From Solen grandis (Eukaryota; Mollusca; Bivalvia; Adapedonta; Solenidae): DNA of 64,000 bases. Below are positions 44,762 to 56,184 of this stretch, piece after piece. The stretch covers positions 12,142,656 through 12,206,655 of the forward strand of contig CM037795.1 in the NCBI GenBank assembly GCA_021229015.1, in the 5' to 3' direction. The notes below the pieces were generated by a model, which saw only the letters and a program-made list of their open reading frames with translations, was not told where the DNA came from and ran no database searches. Position 1 is the stretch's first letter; every line of letters begins with the position of its first letter. The position numbers and the translations under genes were made by a program.

Positions 44762-46073
44762 TAAGAGGGCCAAGATGGCCCTGAATCACTCACCTGAGAA
44801 ATATTGCTTTCATTGCCTTTTTGTCATACTGAATACAAAATTCATGCAGAAGAACAGAAATATAAGTCAAATTCCACACAAAAAATTTACATGTGGTCCA
44901 AAAAACCAAGTTAACCCTAGTGTGGGACCAATTTTGACACAGGGCCATGATTTGAAAACTTGGTTCAGTTCCACAAGGCCATGTTACATTCCAAATATCT
45001 AAACCCATGAAATTTCTGACACGGATATCTTTCAATAATATTTCCTATGTAAGTCTATGTTAAATCAAGTGACCCCTGGGACGGGGTCAATTTTGACACC
45101 AGGGCAATGATTTGAACAAACTTGGTAGATGTCCATAAAGTAATGTTACACACCAAATATCTAAAATCCGGGCCTTGTGGTTTCTGAGAAGATTTTTTAT
45201 AGATATTCCTATTTAGGCCTATTTAAAATAAAGTGACCCCAGGGGCGGAGCTAATTTTACCCCAGCGCAATGATTTGAAGAAACCTGGCAGATGTCCATA
45301 AGGCAATGTAACACAAAAAATATCTAAACTCATGGCCTTGTAGTTTCTGACAAGAAGATTTTTCTTAATTTCCTATTTACATGTACGTATATGCCTTTGT
45401 AAAATCAAGTGACCCCTGGGCGGGACCAATTTTGACCCCAGGGCCATAATTTGAACAAATCTGATTTGGTTTCTGAGAAGAAGATTTTTCTACTTTTTTC
45501 CTATATAAGCCTATGTAAATTAAAGTGACCCCTGGGGCGGGGCCAATTTTGACCCTAGGGCTATGATTTGAACAAACTTGGTAGAGATCCACTAGACAAT
45601 GCTACACACTAAATATCTAAACTCCAGGCCTTGTGGTTTCTGAGAAGAATTTTTTTCTATTATTTTTTCTATATAAGCCTTTGTTAAATCAAGTGATCCC
45701 TGGGGCTGGGCCGATTTTGACCCCAGGGTTGGGTCATGATTTGAGCACACTTAGTAGAATTACACTAGGCACTGCTACACACCAAATATCTAAGCTCTAG
45801 GCCTTGCAGTTTCGAAGAAGAAGATTTTCAAATTTTGCATTTTTAAAATCCTTTGACCTACTTTTTTAACCAATCAAAATAATTTGATAAATCTTGATAG
45901 AGGGCATCATAAGGATGATTACTGTGAAGTAAGGTCAAAATCCAATCAGCGGCTTGTGAGATGTTGTCTAAAGGAAATTGTTGACGCCGGACGCACGCAC
46001 GGACGACGGGCGCCGGACAAAAAAGCGATCACAAAAGCTCAACAAGAGCACGTTGTGCTCAGCTGTGCTAAAA
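44762..46073 (+). mobile_element. Helentron/pearl-like element, copy F
   Basis: The 5' end is TAAGAGGGCCAAGATGGCCCTG with CACTCACCTGAG. The type 2 core has GTGACCCC near 45068, 45234, 45409, 45526 and 45690 (one short unit). The 3' end is GAGCACGTTGTGCTC, then AGCTGTGCTAAAAA. Its interior gives the uninterrupted version of the site invaded by the perilipin retrocopy. Confidence 0.7.
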
Positions 46074-46344
46074 ACAATTCAAACAGTTCTTAACAAATAA
46101 CTAATAACTATTAAGAAATAAGGTGTTATGTAATAACAAATAAGTATTATTAACATCAAAATTAACCCAAAATTGTTGAGAAAGTCCCATCTATGTTCCT
46201 CTGTAAGACAATGAGGACATTGGAATACCTAAACAAAACTGTAATAGTTAATACGTTAATTGTCAAAGTCTTTAGGCACAATTTCATTGCTAGGGGATCT
46301 TTCAAACAGTTGCTTAAATTATTTGTCTATGTATGTCATTTCAG

Positions 46345-48411
46345 AAGCAAGCAGCCAGTAGTCAAGCTGGAAGCGGTGGCTACACTGGTAGGGGGAAACA
46401 CACCACATACAAACTTTATATTGGATGGCAGCAATTCAGTAATAGGAAGTATAGAGTTGTCACCGTGAAGAAAGGGGGCGGTATAAGTAAGATGGAGTAC
46501 AAAGCTAATGAAGACTTATCTGTGGATGCAATCATGGAAAGAGGAACAAATCAAACACAGGGAAAAAATCTGTTGGGTGACTTGAAAGACATGGATGCTT
46601 CACTTGCAAGTTTTTCAAGCGAAAACCTAGATAGATTCACAGACTTAGAAGGTAACAGCTGCTCTTTTCAGCAGTACTTGAAATCACACGGGCTATTTTC
46701 CTCTCAGTATCACTTGTATATTAGAACTAAAGGAAAACAGCCTTCAGTAAATGAAAACAGTAATCTTGTATTTGAATCACATGAAAAGGAACTTCTGGTA
46801 AACAATAAAATTCCAGGCACCATCGAAATAAAGTACAAAAGGAAAATATTTTCTAGGTATGAGAACAGTGAGAGTTCAATTTCATTTGGCCTAATGAGAC
46901 AATTTTACAATTCAACAGCGCATGAAACCGATTTTGAAGACTATAACTATTTAAATGGCGGTTTTGCTGGTAGCAGCTATTGAAAAGGATAAATCAGTGT
47001 ATTTGACTGAATCGGATGATGGTTATCAAATAAACAGCATAACTTCATCTGATAATCCAGGACTACTAACACATGGTCCAGATGAAATATATGGCTTGAA
47101 TGATGGTGACTTAGTGTTGGGCTTGATATCGCCATTGCATAACAAAGATGTGATGTATCAGTGGTTCAAGGAAGAACATCTGGTATTTGAAGAGCTAAAT
47201 GCATCCTTTTCGAAAGTTACAGCTCCTGGGGATATGTTTGGATGGAAAAATGTATATCTTTGGTGTACAATGTAGTGTACCAGAACACATCTTGTCAAAT
47301 GAAACAGAACTGACGAATTTTGATGTCACACCTCTCAGCCCAAGATATTCACCACTCACCCAGAGACACTAACCACTCACCCAGAGACACTCACTGCTCA
47401 GCCAGAGTCAATTATCATTCAGTCACAGTCATTTTAGCACTTCAGCCAAAGACACACTCACTGCTCAGCTAGTGTCACTCACTACTCAGAATCAATTAGC
47501 ACTCTACCAGAAACAGTCATCACTCATTAAGATGATGCATGTACCTATACATGCACCCCTACAAATAAAACCAATCTTGGAGAACCATATATTCAAAATA
47601 TTGAAGTAGAGGATTTGTGTATTATGTAAAAAATTAGTGAATGTGGTTTTGGTAAAGTGTTTAAAGGTAAATGGCTGGAAACAAATGTTGCCATTAAGAA
47701 AATAAAAGTAAGACGCACGAGGTTAGTGAAAGACAATGTATTACAAGAAGTTAAGATTCACAGTGAAATAGGGCATCCAAACATTGTTCTTCTAATTGCA
47801 TATACTCTTGATTGTGGTCATTTGTATCTTGTATTAGGATGTGTTACAGGTTACAACTTGGATGAAGTTCGTTCTCGTTGGGGAAGAGCTTAGCATGGGA
47901 ATACTGACACACTCAGTGAAAAAAGCGATAGCACAAAGTATTTCCCAAGCAGTAACTTACCTTAACAGCAGATCGCCGGTGATTATACATCGCGACATTA
48001 AGCCATAAAATGTCTTGGTTTTACCAGACAAAACAATTATGAAATTGTGTGATATGGGGTTATCTAAACAACAGTGTTCAAACACCATATAACTACAATG
48101 GGTGAAAGAAATGATGGCCGACTGGCTGGAACGCCAATATATCAAGCCCCAGAGATACTCATATACCGCAAGAAAGCAAAAAAGGAGCCTGATGTGTGGA
48201 GTCTATCATTCACTTTAGTAGGGCTGCTTTTAGGGGTTTCAATCTGGAATCTGGAAGATACAAGTACAAGAATTCTATAACAGATGATTATTGTGATGGT
48301 TCTATAGAAGGTTTCATCTTGGTCAGCAGTATTACGAAAGGACTTGATTATGATGTTAAAGCTCGCCCAAGCATAGTTTCAATCACAAGAGCACTGAAGG
48401 GATAATGAATT
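46345..48411 (+). pseudogene. Decayed GGG-domain / Ig-like / Ser-Thr kinase gene of the 20-kb element
   Basis: A good acceptor (ATGTCATTTCAG) precedes 46345. Segment 1 (46345-46983) has GRGKHTTYKLYIGWQQF and KKGGGISKMEY, then CSFQQYLKSHGLFSSQYHLY, an N-terminal domain I associate with transposon-borne HECT or kinase proteins. A frame change near 46960 leads to segment 2 (46955-47275), with HGPDEIYGLNDGDLVLG and MYQWFKEEHLVFEE, an Ig-like strand pattern. A repeat-rich linker follows. Segment 3 (47630-48411) is a kinase: GFGKVFKG, VAIKKIK, HPNIVLL, HRDIKP-stop-N, KLCDMGLSK, YQAPEIL and DVWSLS. Stops and frameshifts break it at 47893, 48008, 48089 and elsewhere. AATAAA follows at 48506. Confidence 0.75.
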
Positions 48412-48505
48412 CAAAAACAGCATCCATACAAAGGATTCAAAACTGTTACTCTTTTGTTTTAGGAAAAGAACACTTGTTGTAACTTTTTTTGTGAAACTTA
48501 GCTGT

Positions 48506-48511
48506 AATAAA
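48506..48511 (+). promoter_or_regulatory. AATAAA polyadenylation signal of the kinase gene
   Basis: Located about 95 nt after the kinase remnant's final TAA, the expected position for its transcript end. Confidence 0.5.
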
Positions 48512-48638
48512 GTTCTGTTTAGTTCGTTTAGTAAACAGTTGATTACTTTTATTTTAACATCTAGTGTTTGTATTGACACATGTCAGACACCTACTAATAC
48601 ACATCCCCTTGCCACCACCCAATTTTGATATTGCAACT

Positions 48639-48640
<2 letters not shown>

Positions 48641-48692
<52 letters not shown>
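48641..48692. repeat. (TA)n microsatellite
   Basis: About 25 TA units. It may be variable in length. Confidence 0.95.
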
Positions 48693-48696
<4 letters not shown>

Positions 48697-48725
48697 AACT
48701 GTAACTTATTGTAACTATTTATTAA

Positions 48726-48932
48726 CCAGCCCCTCACCGCGTGGGTTCGAATCCCGGTAGGTTATTCGGATTTTCATGTGAAGAAGCCTTCCAGCTGGCT
48801 TGCGGTAGGTCGGTGGTTCTACCCGGATGCCTCCGTGCATTCGGGGTCTTCCTCCACCTGTAATTAGCTGGACGTCGCTATATGACTGAAATACTGTCGA
48901 AGCGACGGTAAACTCAAATAGTCATAGTCATT
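48726..48932 (+). mobile_element. tRNA-derived SINE, second family, 5'-truncated
   Basis: Starts inside the tRNA-like head (GCCCCTCACCGCGTGGGTTCGAATCCC, box B intact). The body has GCTTGCGGTAGGTCGGTGGTT, CTTCCTCCACCTG and ATGACTGAAATACTGTCG, matching 36319-36560. Confidence 0.75.
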
Positions 48933-49262
48933 TATCTACCAAATATATCATTTTACAAACATATCATTTCACAATTAATCACGTAAATGTTACGCGCTAG
49001 GGCTTCGGTGTGTGTGCGTGTGTGTGCGTTGAGTTGTCAAGTTCTAGGATGGTTGATTGTCTTGGCTTAAGGTGGTCTTGTCTTCGCCGCAGGCTATCAT
49101 GTTCCACAGGTCTGGCCACAGGTTAATGCCTTGGGTACTTGCGGTTGCATGTAGACTGTCAGTATGTGGATATCGCAGTGGTCACCAGATCGTACTATGC
49201 TGAGAGTGGACTTCAGGTTTAACAGGGTGAGGTATTTTGTATAGTGGACTTCAATGAGATTA
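48933..49262. other. Gene-free stretch
   Basis: Contains a GT-rich microsatellite near 49008-49030. It lies between the convergent 3' ends of the kinase and integrase remnants. Confidence 0.4.
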
Positions 49263-50560
49263 TTATATGTATTCCTCCAAAATGTCATAGTTCAGTGAAA
49301 AGACGTAACGGTTCGTATCGATGGATATAGATTCGAACAGTAGTTTAACAATATTTACAGTGTCCTGAAATTCTGCATTGCAAACTGCTTTCTGTTTACC
49401 ATACAAATCTATGCATATATCGACGTCTTCAGGATTTACAGATGTCTTGAAGTTATACCCATCCGTCAGCTCAGGGAAAAAGTACATAACATCGGGTATC
49501 AGCATACCGATATTTCCGTCTAATATCATGAAAGTTCTAATGTTGTGCAATTCTATCTAATGTTTGCAAAGTTTGCATGACCAGAATTTCAAACATTCGC
49601 TCGTGACTGGATTTTCAAAATCGAACATTCCCGGATCTCTAATATCCTTGAAGAAATTAATCCACCAATGAACACCAAGCTTCGTACCCCACCAAGATTT
49701 GATCCTCTGGTTTGATGTGCTTTTTCCATACATAATACTGTTCAATCCAGCCATTATGTCAGTTGAAGCGTATCTGAAATACAGCTGCAAAAAAACTAAG
49801 TTAACTGTTCTCTCCACCACGATCTGCTTTTAAAATTATTGGAGCAAATTTAAAGTGTTTTAAACAGACCAGGTAATATATTGCGACAATTGCCTGATCA
49901 TTATTGCTAGATGCTTCTTCAAGCCACATGATTCTGCTACTTTAACCATCGATGCATCCATGAATGCAGAACACAAACGGTTTCAACTTGTCATAGCCGT
50001 CCACGTGCCATAGATAGTTAGGTCCCTTAAGTGTACATACCCTTCGTTGTAACCTATGTGCTTTTCGTTCTGCTGTAGCACGAGGATTAAGGTGACTCGT
50101 TATTTGCATAACTTAGGATCTTTTCACAACTAGTCCATGATCCTTCACCAGTTTTTTTCCACATTGTTCGATAACCTTCACACATCCCACTGCGTATTAT
50201 GTTTATCATATCATTAACTGGGGACTATTGCCGATGGCATCTCATAACTTTCATAACTTTATTTGATTATTAAGCTTATATTCACAAACATTGTGAATAA
50301 AATAAGCAATACAAAATATACAAAAAAATGCAATAATAATTTCACATCTCCGTAGGTTCAATTTTTGTAAGATACGTTTTAATTGGCGTATACTTAGTCT
50401 TATATTGTGGTGGCAGAACAGAAAAAGAACAATTTCTGCATATTTCAGTCCGTCCATGAAATATATTTTGGTCAGTTCATTTTTGTTCAAAACATTTCCA
50501 GAAAGTGGAAGATTTGACGGCATATCTACATATTGAACTGTATGTAACATAAATTTGAAC
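49263..50560 (-). pseudogene. rve-type integrase (IS3EU-like transposase), decayed
   Basis: Read on the minus strand from the right TIR inward. An N-terminal helix-turn-helix (KIYFMDGLKYAEIVLFL, then IRLSIRQLKRILQKLNLRR) ends near a donor at about 50346. It resumes with GMCEGYRTMWKKLVKDHG and LNPRATAERKAHRLQRR. The catalytic core is GPNYLWHVDGYDKLKPF (first Asp), IHGCIDG-stop, RIMWLEEASSNNDQAI and ADRGGENS (second Asp, then GEN). The distal part is YASTDIMAGLNSIMYGKSTS and NQRIKSWWG with HWWINFFKDI. The C-terminal part (49550-49263) includes PDVMYFFPELTDGY. This matches a known animal transposon integrase family whose protein catalyses strand transfer. In-frame stops near 49958, 49810 and 49557 and frameshifts inactivate it. 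Confidence 0.78.
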
Positions 50561-50605
50561 GCGATGAACACGATAATTGACATGCATAAAGCTTGAAAAC
50601 ACTCT

Positions 50606-50713
50606 TTGTCTTTCCTGGCGTTGTTAAAAATAGCAAAATACATTAATTTATAACAAATAAGTCATAAAAAATAAGAAATAAGTAACGATAAATGTCCCTC
50701 CAAGGCTTCCGTA
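50606..50713 (-). repeat. Right terminal inverted repeat
   Basis: Read inward it starts TACGGAAGCCTTGGAGGGACATTT and includes GACTTATTTGTTATAAATTAAT and AACGCC, mirroring 30262-30434 minus the internal duplication. Confidence 0.75.
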
Positions 50714-51733
50714 ATTAAGTGATTAAATTGACATAAATTGTCACTATACTAAAATATTTAATAAAAATGAAATACTTAGTAACGTTATTTCTTTTATAAC
50801 ATTGTTTAATTATTACTTAGCTCTCTTTAAGGTTGCTGAATTTAGCGCATGATTTGTTTTTAAATTTTGAAGAAACAAAAACAAATATTTTCTGTAAGAT
50901 CATGCTAGAATGCATATATTTTAATATTTTTCGAGAAAGGTTAAGAAAGCAGTTTAAGATCTTCACTGTTTTGAGTTGAGGAAATCTAAATTTGAGAAGC
51001 GGGCATGAAGCTCATCGATGTGAAACCTGCCATTGTGCAACCTGATTGTGCACCAAGAGTATATCTATCTTATGTCGCAACTTGTTAAAAATATAATCGT
51101 AACTTTCCCCATAAAAATATCAGAGGTATAAAGGCGGTATTTATTAGTTATCGTTTATACCTTATATTTAATGGTTGCGGAGCGCTGCGATAGACCCATA
51201 CATTTATATATATAAAAGAAAAAATTTTACAGTGTGTCACATACGGCCTACAGCTTTGATCTTTACCCATACTGAAGTATACAGACAATTGAGGTACTGT
51301 ATACTGAAATGAGGGAGAAGAAATTTGAAATAAAAGAACCCTAACTGACAAACAATTAACAATATAATACGTGCTATCCTTTAAGTTGTGCTATTATTAA
51401 ATAACAAAGCAGAAAAAAAAATATTTGTAAAATTATTTCCAACTGTGCCGATGTGCAGATTAGCATGGTTGCTCAAAGACGTCTGGTATAAAATGCTCAA
51501 AAAGACCATAAGTATAAAGATATTTTCGCCTCTTGAATATAGCCATTTTTCCATCGCACGTATATAACATAATCAATAAAATCAATCTGCATACGTAATT
51601 AGCCGAGGTAGAAGTGTATTTTAAATCATGAGACACTTTCGTCTTATATCAATTGACAAAAAGGTTTATTGTTGGGGTTTTCCATTTATAGTGGCATACA
51701 TCTGCAAACACTTAGGTACCAAATTTTAATTTA
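50714..51733. other. Gene-free stretch
   Basis: Right flank of the 20-kb transposon. It is AT-rich, with only short unrecognised frames such as 51148-51351. Confidence 0.45.
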
Positions 51734-53147
51734 AACAAGAGCCCGAGGGCTCTAATCCGCTCACCTGAGTAAAGATAAAATGTCCCACCATAAAGTTACA
51801 AAAGATAGGTTAAAGATCAAGGTAACAAGGTGTTTTTTTTTAATGGTTGAAAATTTATCTAAATGTACAAAGCAATTCCTTTTTGTTGATATGTGATGTA
51901 CACGTTAAGATGAGTAATTGTGCACAGTATCATTCAGATCTGATAAACAGTTGCTAATATTAGCCTATGTTGAAGAAAGTAACCCCCTGGACGGGGCCAA
52001 TTTTGACCCCAGGGCCATTATTTGAACAAACTTGGTAGAGATCATTAGACAATGCTACATGCCAAATATCAAAGCTCTCGGCCATAAGGTTCGAGAGAAG
52101 AAAATTTTTCTAGATATATTCCTATATTAGCCTATGTTAAAGAAAGTGACCCCCAGGGCGGGGCCAATTTTGACCCCAGGGCCATTATTTGAACAAACTT
52201 GGTAGAGATCCACTAGACAATGCTACATGCCAAATATCTAAGCTCTAGGCCATATGGTTTCAGAGAAGAAGATTTTTCTTGATTTGTTCCAATATTAGCC
52301 TATGTTAAAGAAAGTGACCCCCAGGGCGGGGCCAATTTTGACCCCATTGCCATGATTTGAACAATCTTGGTAGAGATCCACTAGGCAATGCTTCATGCCA
52401 ATTATCTTAGCTCTAGGCCATACGGTTTCGGAGAAGAAGATTTTTCTATTTTCCATATAGCCTATGTAAAAAAGTGACCCCGGGGCGGAGCCAATGTTGA
52501 CCCCAGGGCCATGATTTGAACAATCTTGGTAGAGATCCACTAGACAATGCTACATACCAATTATCTTAGCTCTAGTCCATACGGTTTCGGAGAAGAAGAT
52601 TTTTCTAAGTTTCCCTATATAAGCCTATGTAAATAAAGTGACCCCCGGGGCGAGGCCAATTTTGACCCCAGGGCCATGATTTGAACAATCTTGGTAGAGA
52701 TCCACTAGACAACACTTCATGCCAATTATCTTAGCTCTAGGCCATACGGTTTCGGAGAAGAAGATTTTTCTAAGTTTTCCCTATATAAGCCTATGTAAAT
52801 AAAGTGACCCCCAGGGCGGGGCCAACTTTGACCCCAGGGCCATAATTTGAACAAACTTGGTAGAAGACCATAAGATGATGCTACATACCAAATATCAAAG
52901 CTCTGTGCCTTTTGGTTTCAGAGAAGAAGATTTTTAAAGATTGCATTTTTTTGTCTATTTTTAGGTCCTGTGACCTAGTTATTCAACAGACTGGAACCAT
53001 TTGAATAAACTTGATAGAGGGTCACCCAAGGGTCATTTGTGTAAAGTTTTATTGAAATCTGCCCAGTAGTTTAGGAGGAGAAGTCGCCGGACGGCGGACC
53101 ATCACAAAAGCTCACCATGAGCACGTTGTGCTCAGGTGAGCTAAAAA
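51734..53147 (+). mobile_element. Helentron/pearl-like element, copy G (best preserved)
   Basis: The 5' end is AACAAGAGCCCGAGGGCTCT (hairpin) and CGCTCACCTGAG. Six or more type 2 core units carry GTGACCCCC near 52148, 52315, 52477, 52637 and 52803, a period of 160-167 bp. The 3' end is TGAGCACGTTGTGCTCAGG then TGAGCTAAAAA. No open frame of note, so it must depend on a helicase in trans. Confidence 0.75.
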
Positions 53148-53935
53148 TCATGTTAAACATAACTAAAGTATCTTACTTCAATTACAGAAATACGTTTGCG
53201 AAACTGCGCTAGATTATGTCGTCTTTAATATATTAAATACATCGATATAACTATACTAACGTATGTTGACATTTATAAATCGACAAACCATTCAACATGC
53301 ATTGTACCTCTGTATAATGTGTTTGTAAAAGATTACATTTTTCGAAAACGTAAACGCAAATAAACATAGGTAGTGGTATTTGCAATAATGGCCTTGAACG
53401 ATTTCTTATTTGCTTTGTGACAAATATAGATAATTCATTCAATATATTACGATCTTTCTTTCAAAGGCGAGGCATTTTTACATTCGCAATAATCTGAGTG
53501 CAATTCATGGGATTCCAACGATCTCGAAATATTACATAAAACAATTAAATTTACGTGAACAAAATTATTTCTAATCTTAAATAACGTTAGTTGAGAAATG
53601 AATTACCAACCTCCAATGCAAGAGATCTCCCACAGTTCTCTCTACCATCCATTTTTATTTGTAAAATAGAGTTTCAGCTATCCACCCCCCAAAAAAGAAA
53701 ATAAAAACGCGTGACATTTGGTACACACTATGGCTACGTGGTACACACTATGGCTACGTGGTAACTCAGTGTGGCAGTGAATAATACGCAGCCAATCAAC
53801 TGCAAAGGTATCCGGTATGTGATTTGACCGAAAAACTGCCGTATTGAAAATTAAAACCAACCTTATATATAATAAGAAGGTAGCTAACTTTTTCCATTGA
53901 AATCGTGCATCATGTCGTTTCAATTGCCGTAACGC
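53148..53935. other. Gene-free stretch up to the second gap
   Basis: Contains a two-copy 20-bp tandem (GTACACACTATGGCTACGTG at about 53720-53760). No coding region is supported. Confidence 0.5.
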
Positions 53936-54035
53936 NNNNNNNNNNNNNNNNNNNNNNNNNNNNNNNNNNNNNNNNNNNNNNNNNNNNNNNNNNNNNNNNN
54001 NNNNNNNNNNNNNNNNNNNNNNNNNNNNNNNNNNN
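53936..54035. other. Assembly gap (100 N)
   Basis: Exactly 100 Ns. Directly to its right begins a block that reappears almost unchanged at 60715. Confidence 0.99.
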
Positions 54036-56184
54036 TAATAAAGGCAATAAATTCGTTGATACGAATGATAGGACTTTCTGCTACATTTGTCAAATACTTA
54101 AAAGCAAAAACAGTAAGAGGATATGAAATTGCATCCTTTAACTTGCTTTTGTATGGCCATAACTTAAATGAACTTTGAAAAATAAACCGTTTAACTTGTA
54201 GGAAATTGCAAAAGTAACTGAAAATCATTTTTTTATATCGATTTATTTAACTTGGACTATTTTTATAATCTATGTTACAAATCAAATTTATTTAAAACGC
54301 TTACAATTCGAATTCCATCCTGTAATGATGGCTGTAGACCGCGTACAAGAGTGTGTAGATAACGTCAAGTTTGATGTCACATGACATCATAGGCATAAGA
54401 AAATCAATGAAATGAAATATTAAGTATCTTAAATATATCAAGGAATTTTTTCATGCTCCTTGCAACTTTGCAACATATAGAAATTAACGCGTAGATATAT
54501 TAACATTCTTTTTGACATTATGACGTCAAATAACGTTAATCTTCACAGAATATAAATAAGTCTTAAAGACTAATATTCAGTCCAAATATCAACTTTCTAA
54601 ATCATCTCGAAGCGATTTTATATGTTTTTGAAATTTGACGTCAATGTTTCGAAACTTGGATTCGCCATACAACCATTGCCTTTTCGTCTTTTCGAATTTG
54701 TAAAACAGGACCCGGGATACACAACTAGAGCGTTACATATACATTCTTTGAAATTTGCTGAAAATCGGTCCAAAAATAATGGCTGTACACCGCGTAAAAC
54801 CTTTTTGTCCTGACGTCAAATCTGATGTGATATAACGTCAAATTAATATGAATTACATTGCATTTTAAAGCATTTCTAAAGTATATACCATAAGATTCAT
54901 GGTCCTGGGAAGTTAACAACATATTAAATTTACGCGTATATATCAGAAATAATTTTTGACCTTATGACGTCATATGACGTCAAATGACGTTCATCTTCAG
55001 AGAATGTAAAGCACTCTTGGAGACTTATTTACTTTCCAAATATTAGATTTCTAACTCATCTGGAAACGATTTTATACGTATTTAAAATTTGACGCCAATG
55101 GTTCGAATATTGGATCTGCCATAAAACCTTTGCATTTTTGAATTTGGAAGAACGGACACCGGGATGCTCAACTATAACCTAATATACACTTTCTGTGAAA
55201 TTTTTATGAAAATCGGTTCATAAACAATGGCTGTAGACCGCGTACAAACTTTTGTAGCATCTGGCAAGTGTAACGTCATATGACGTCATAGGCATATGAA
55301 AACTGTAGAATTAAAAATATCAACATTTGAAGCAAAATGTCATATAATTTCCATTCCCATGGACCATTTTAACATATAGAAATTTTCTTGTAAATATTAG
55401 AAATAGATTTTCATGTATTGACGTCATCTGACTAATAGTTTTTTTTTAAAAACGGAAAGCGGGATGCACAACTAGATCTTAATATACACATTCTGTGAAA
55501 ATTTGATGAACATCGGTTTATATGTAATGGCTGTAGACCGCGTACAAACTTTTGTAGAATATGTAAAGTGTGACGTCATATGACGTCATATGCTTATAAA
55601 AAATATTGAAATAGAAATTATATCGTGTGAAACATATGTCATTAAATTTTTATTGCTCTTCGACCATTTCAACATATAGAAATAATCATGTTAATGTTAG
55701 TAATATATTTTCATATAATGACGTCACGTGACGTCATATGATGCAAATTTTCAAAATATTTTTCAGACTCCGAGAGACCTACATACTGACCAAATATCAA
55801 CTTTCTATCTCAAAAAGGACTGATTTTATAAGCATTTGAAAATTTACGACCTTGGTTCGAATCTTGGTTTCGCTATAGAACCTTGGCAATTTCGAATTTT
55901 GAGAAACGGACACCGGGATGCACAACTAGAACTTAATATACACATTCTGTGAAAATTTGATGAAAATCGGTTCACAAACAATGGCTGTAGACTGCGTACA
56001 AGCTTTTGTAGCATATTTCAAATGTGACGTCATATGACGTCATAGGCATATGAAAATCATAGAAATCAAAATTTCCTCACGTGACTAATAAGTCATAAAA
56101 ATTTCATCGTCCTAGGAGTATTGCAACATAGAAAAATAAGCGTTTAGTTAGGAAGAAAAAAAGAATAATAATAATAACTAGATG
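54036..56184 (+). mobile_element. ~450-bp TGACGTCA-rich tandem element, block 1
   Basis: GGCTGTAGACCGCGTAC (or near variants) recurs at 54331, 54781, 55229, 55530 and 55983, a period of about 450 bp with one short unit. Each unit carries CATTCTGTGAAAATTTGATG and GGACACCGGGATGCACAACT, plus one or two palindromes such as TGACGTCATATGACGTCA. The block opens next to a TTCGTTGATACGAATGATAGG end motif and closes in AATAATAATAACTAGATGTC with ATTCGT-TTAA-ACGAAT. A tandem core with microsatellite and hairpin end recalls pearl-like elements. It is non-coding. Confidence 0.75.

Larger units (their letters stand above)
30262..50713. mobile_element. 20.4-kb TIR transposon, IS3EU-like, with nested elements
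   Basis: Both ends begin TACGGAAGCCNNGGAGGGACATTT in inverted orientation, and similarity runs on through ACTTATTTGTTATAATTTAAT to a shared TTTTGCT...AACGCC. Termini TAC...GTA fit the TAY-RTA ends I recall for IS3EU. Flanks AGTAAA (30256-30261) and ATTAAG (50714-50719) agree at 4 of 6 positions, a possible decayed 6-bp duplication. An rve-type integrase pseudogene reads inward from the right end, as expected. A plus-strand gene starts just inside the left end. The native element was probably 8-9 kb; the rest is a nested CACTA-like element (~32004-43556) and Helentron-like repeats. All genes are decayed. Confidence 0.65.

Noticed and set aside
121..53147. Autonomous Helitron with Rep/helicase
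   Set aside because: None of the copies contains a Rep or helicase frame; only the terminal structure resembles Helentrons.
54622..54813. 63-aa frame repeated almost exactly at 61217-61408
   Set aside because: The conservation reflects duplicated satellite DNA. The frame is part of the ~450-bp unit and has no coding signature.
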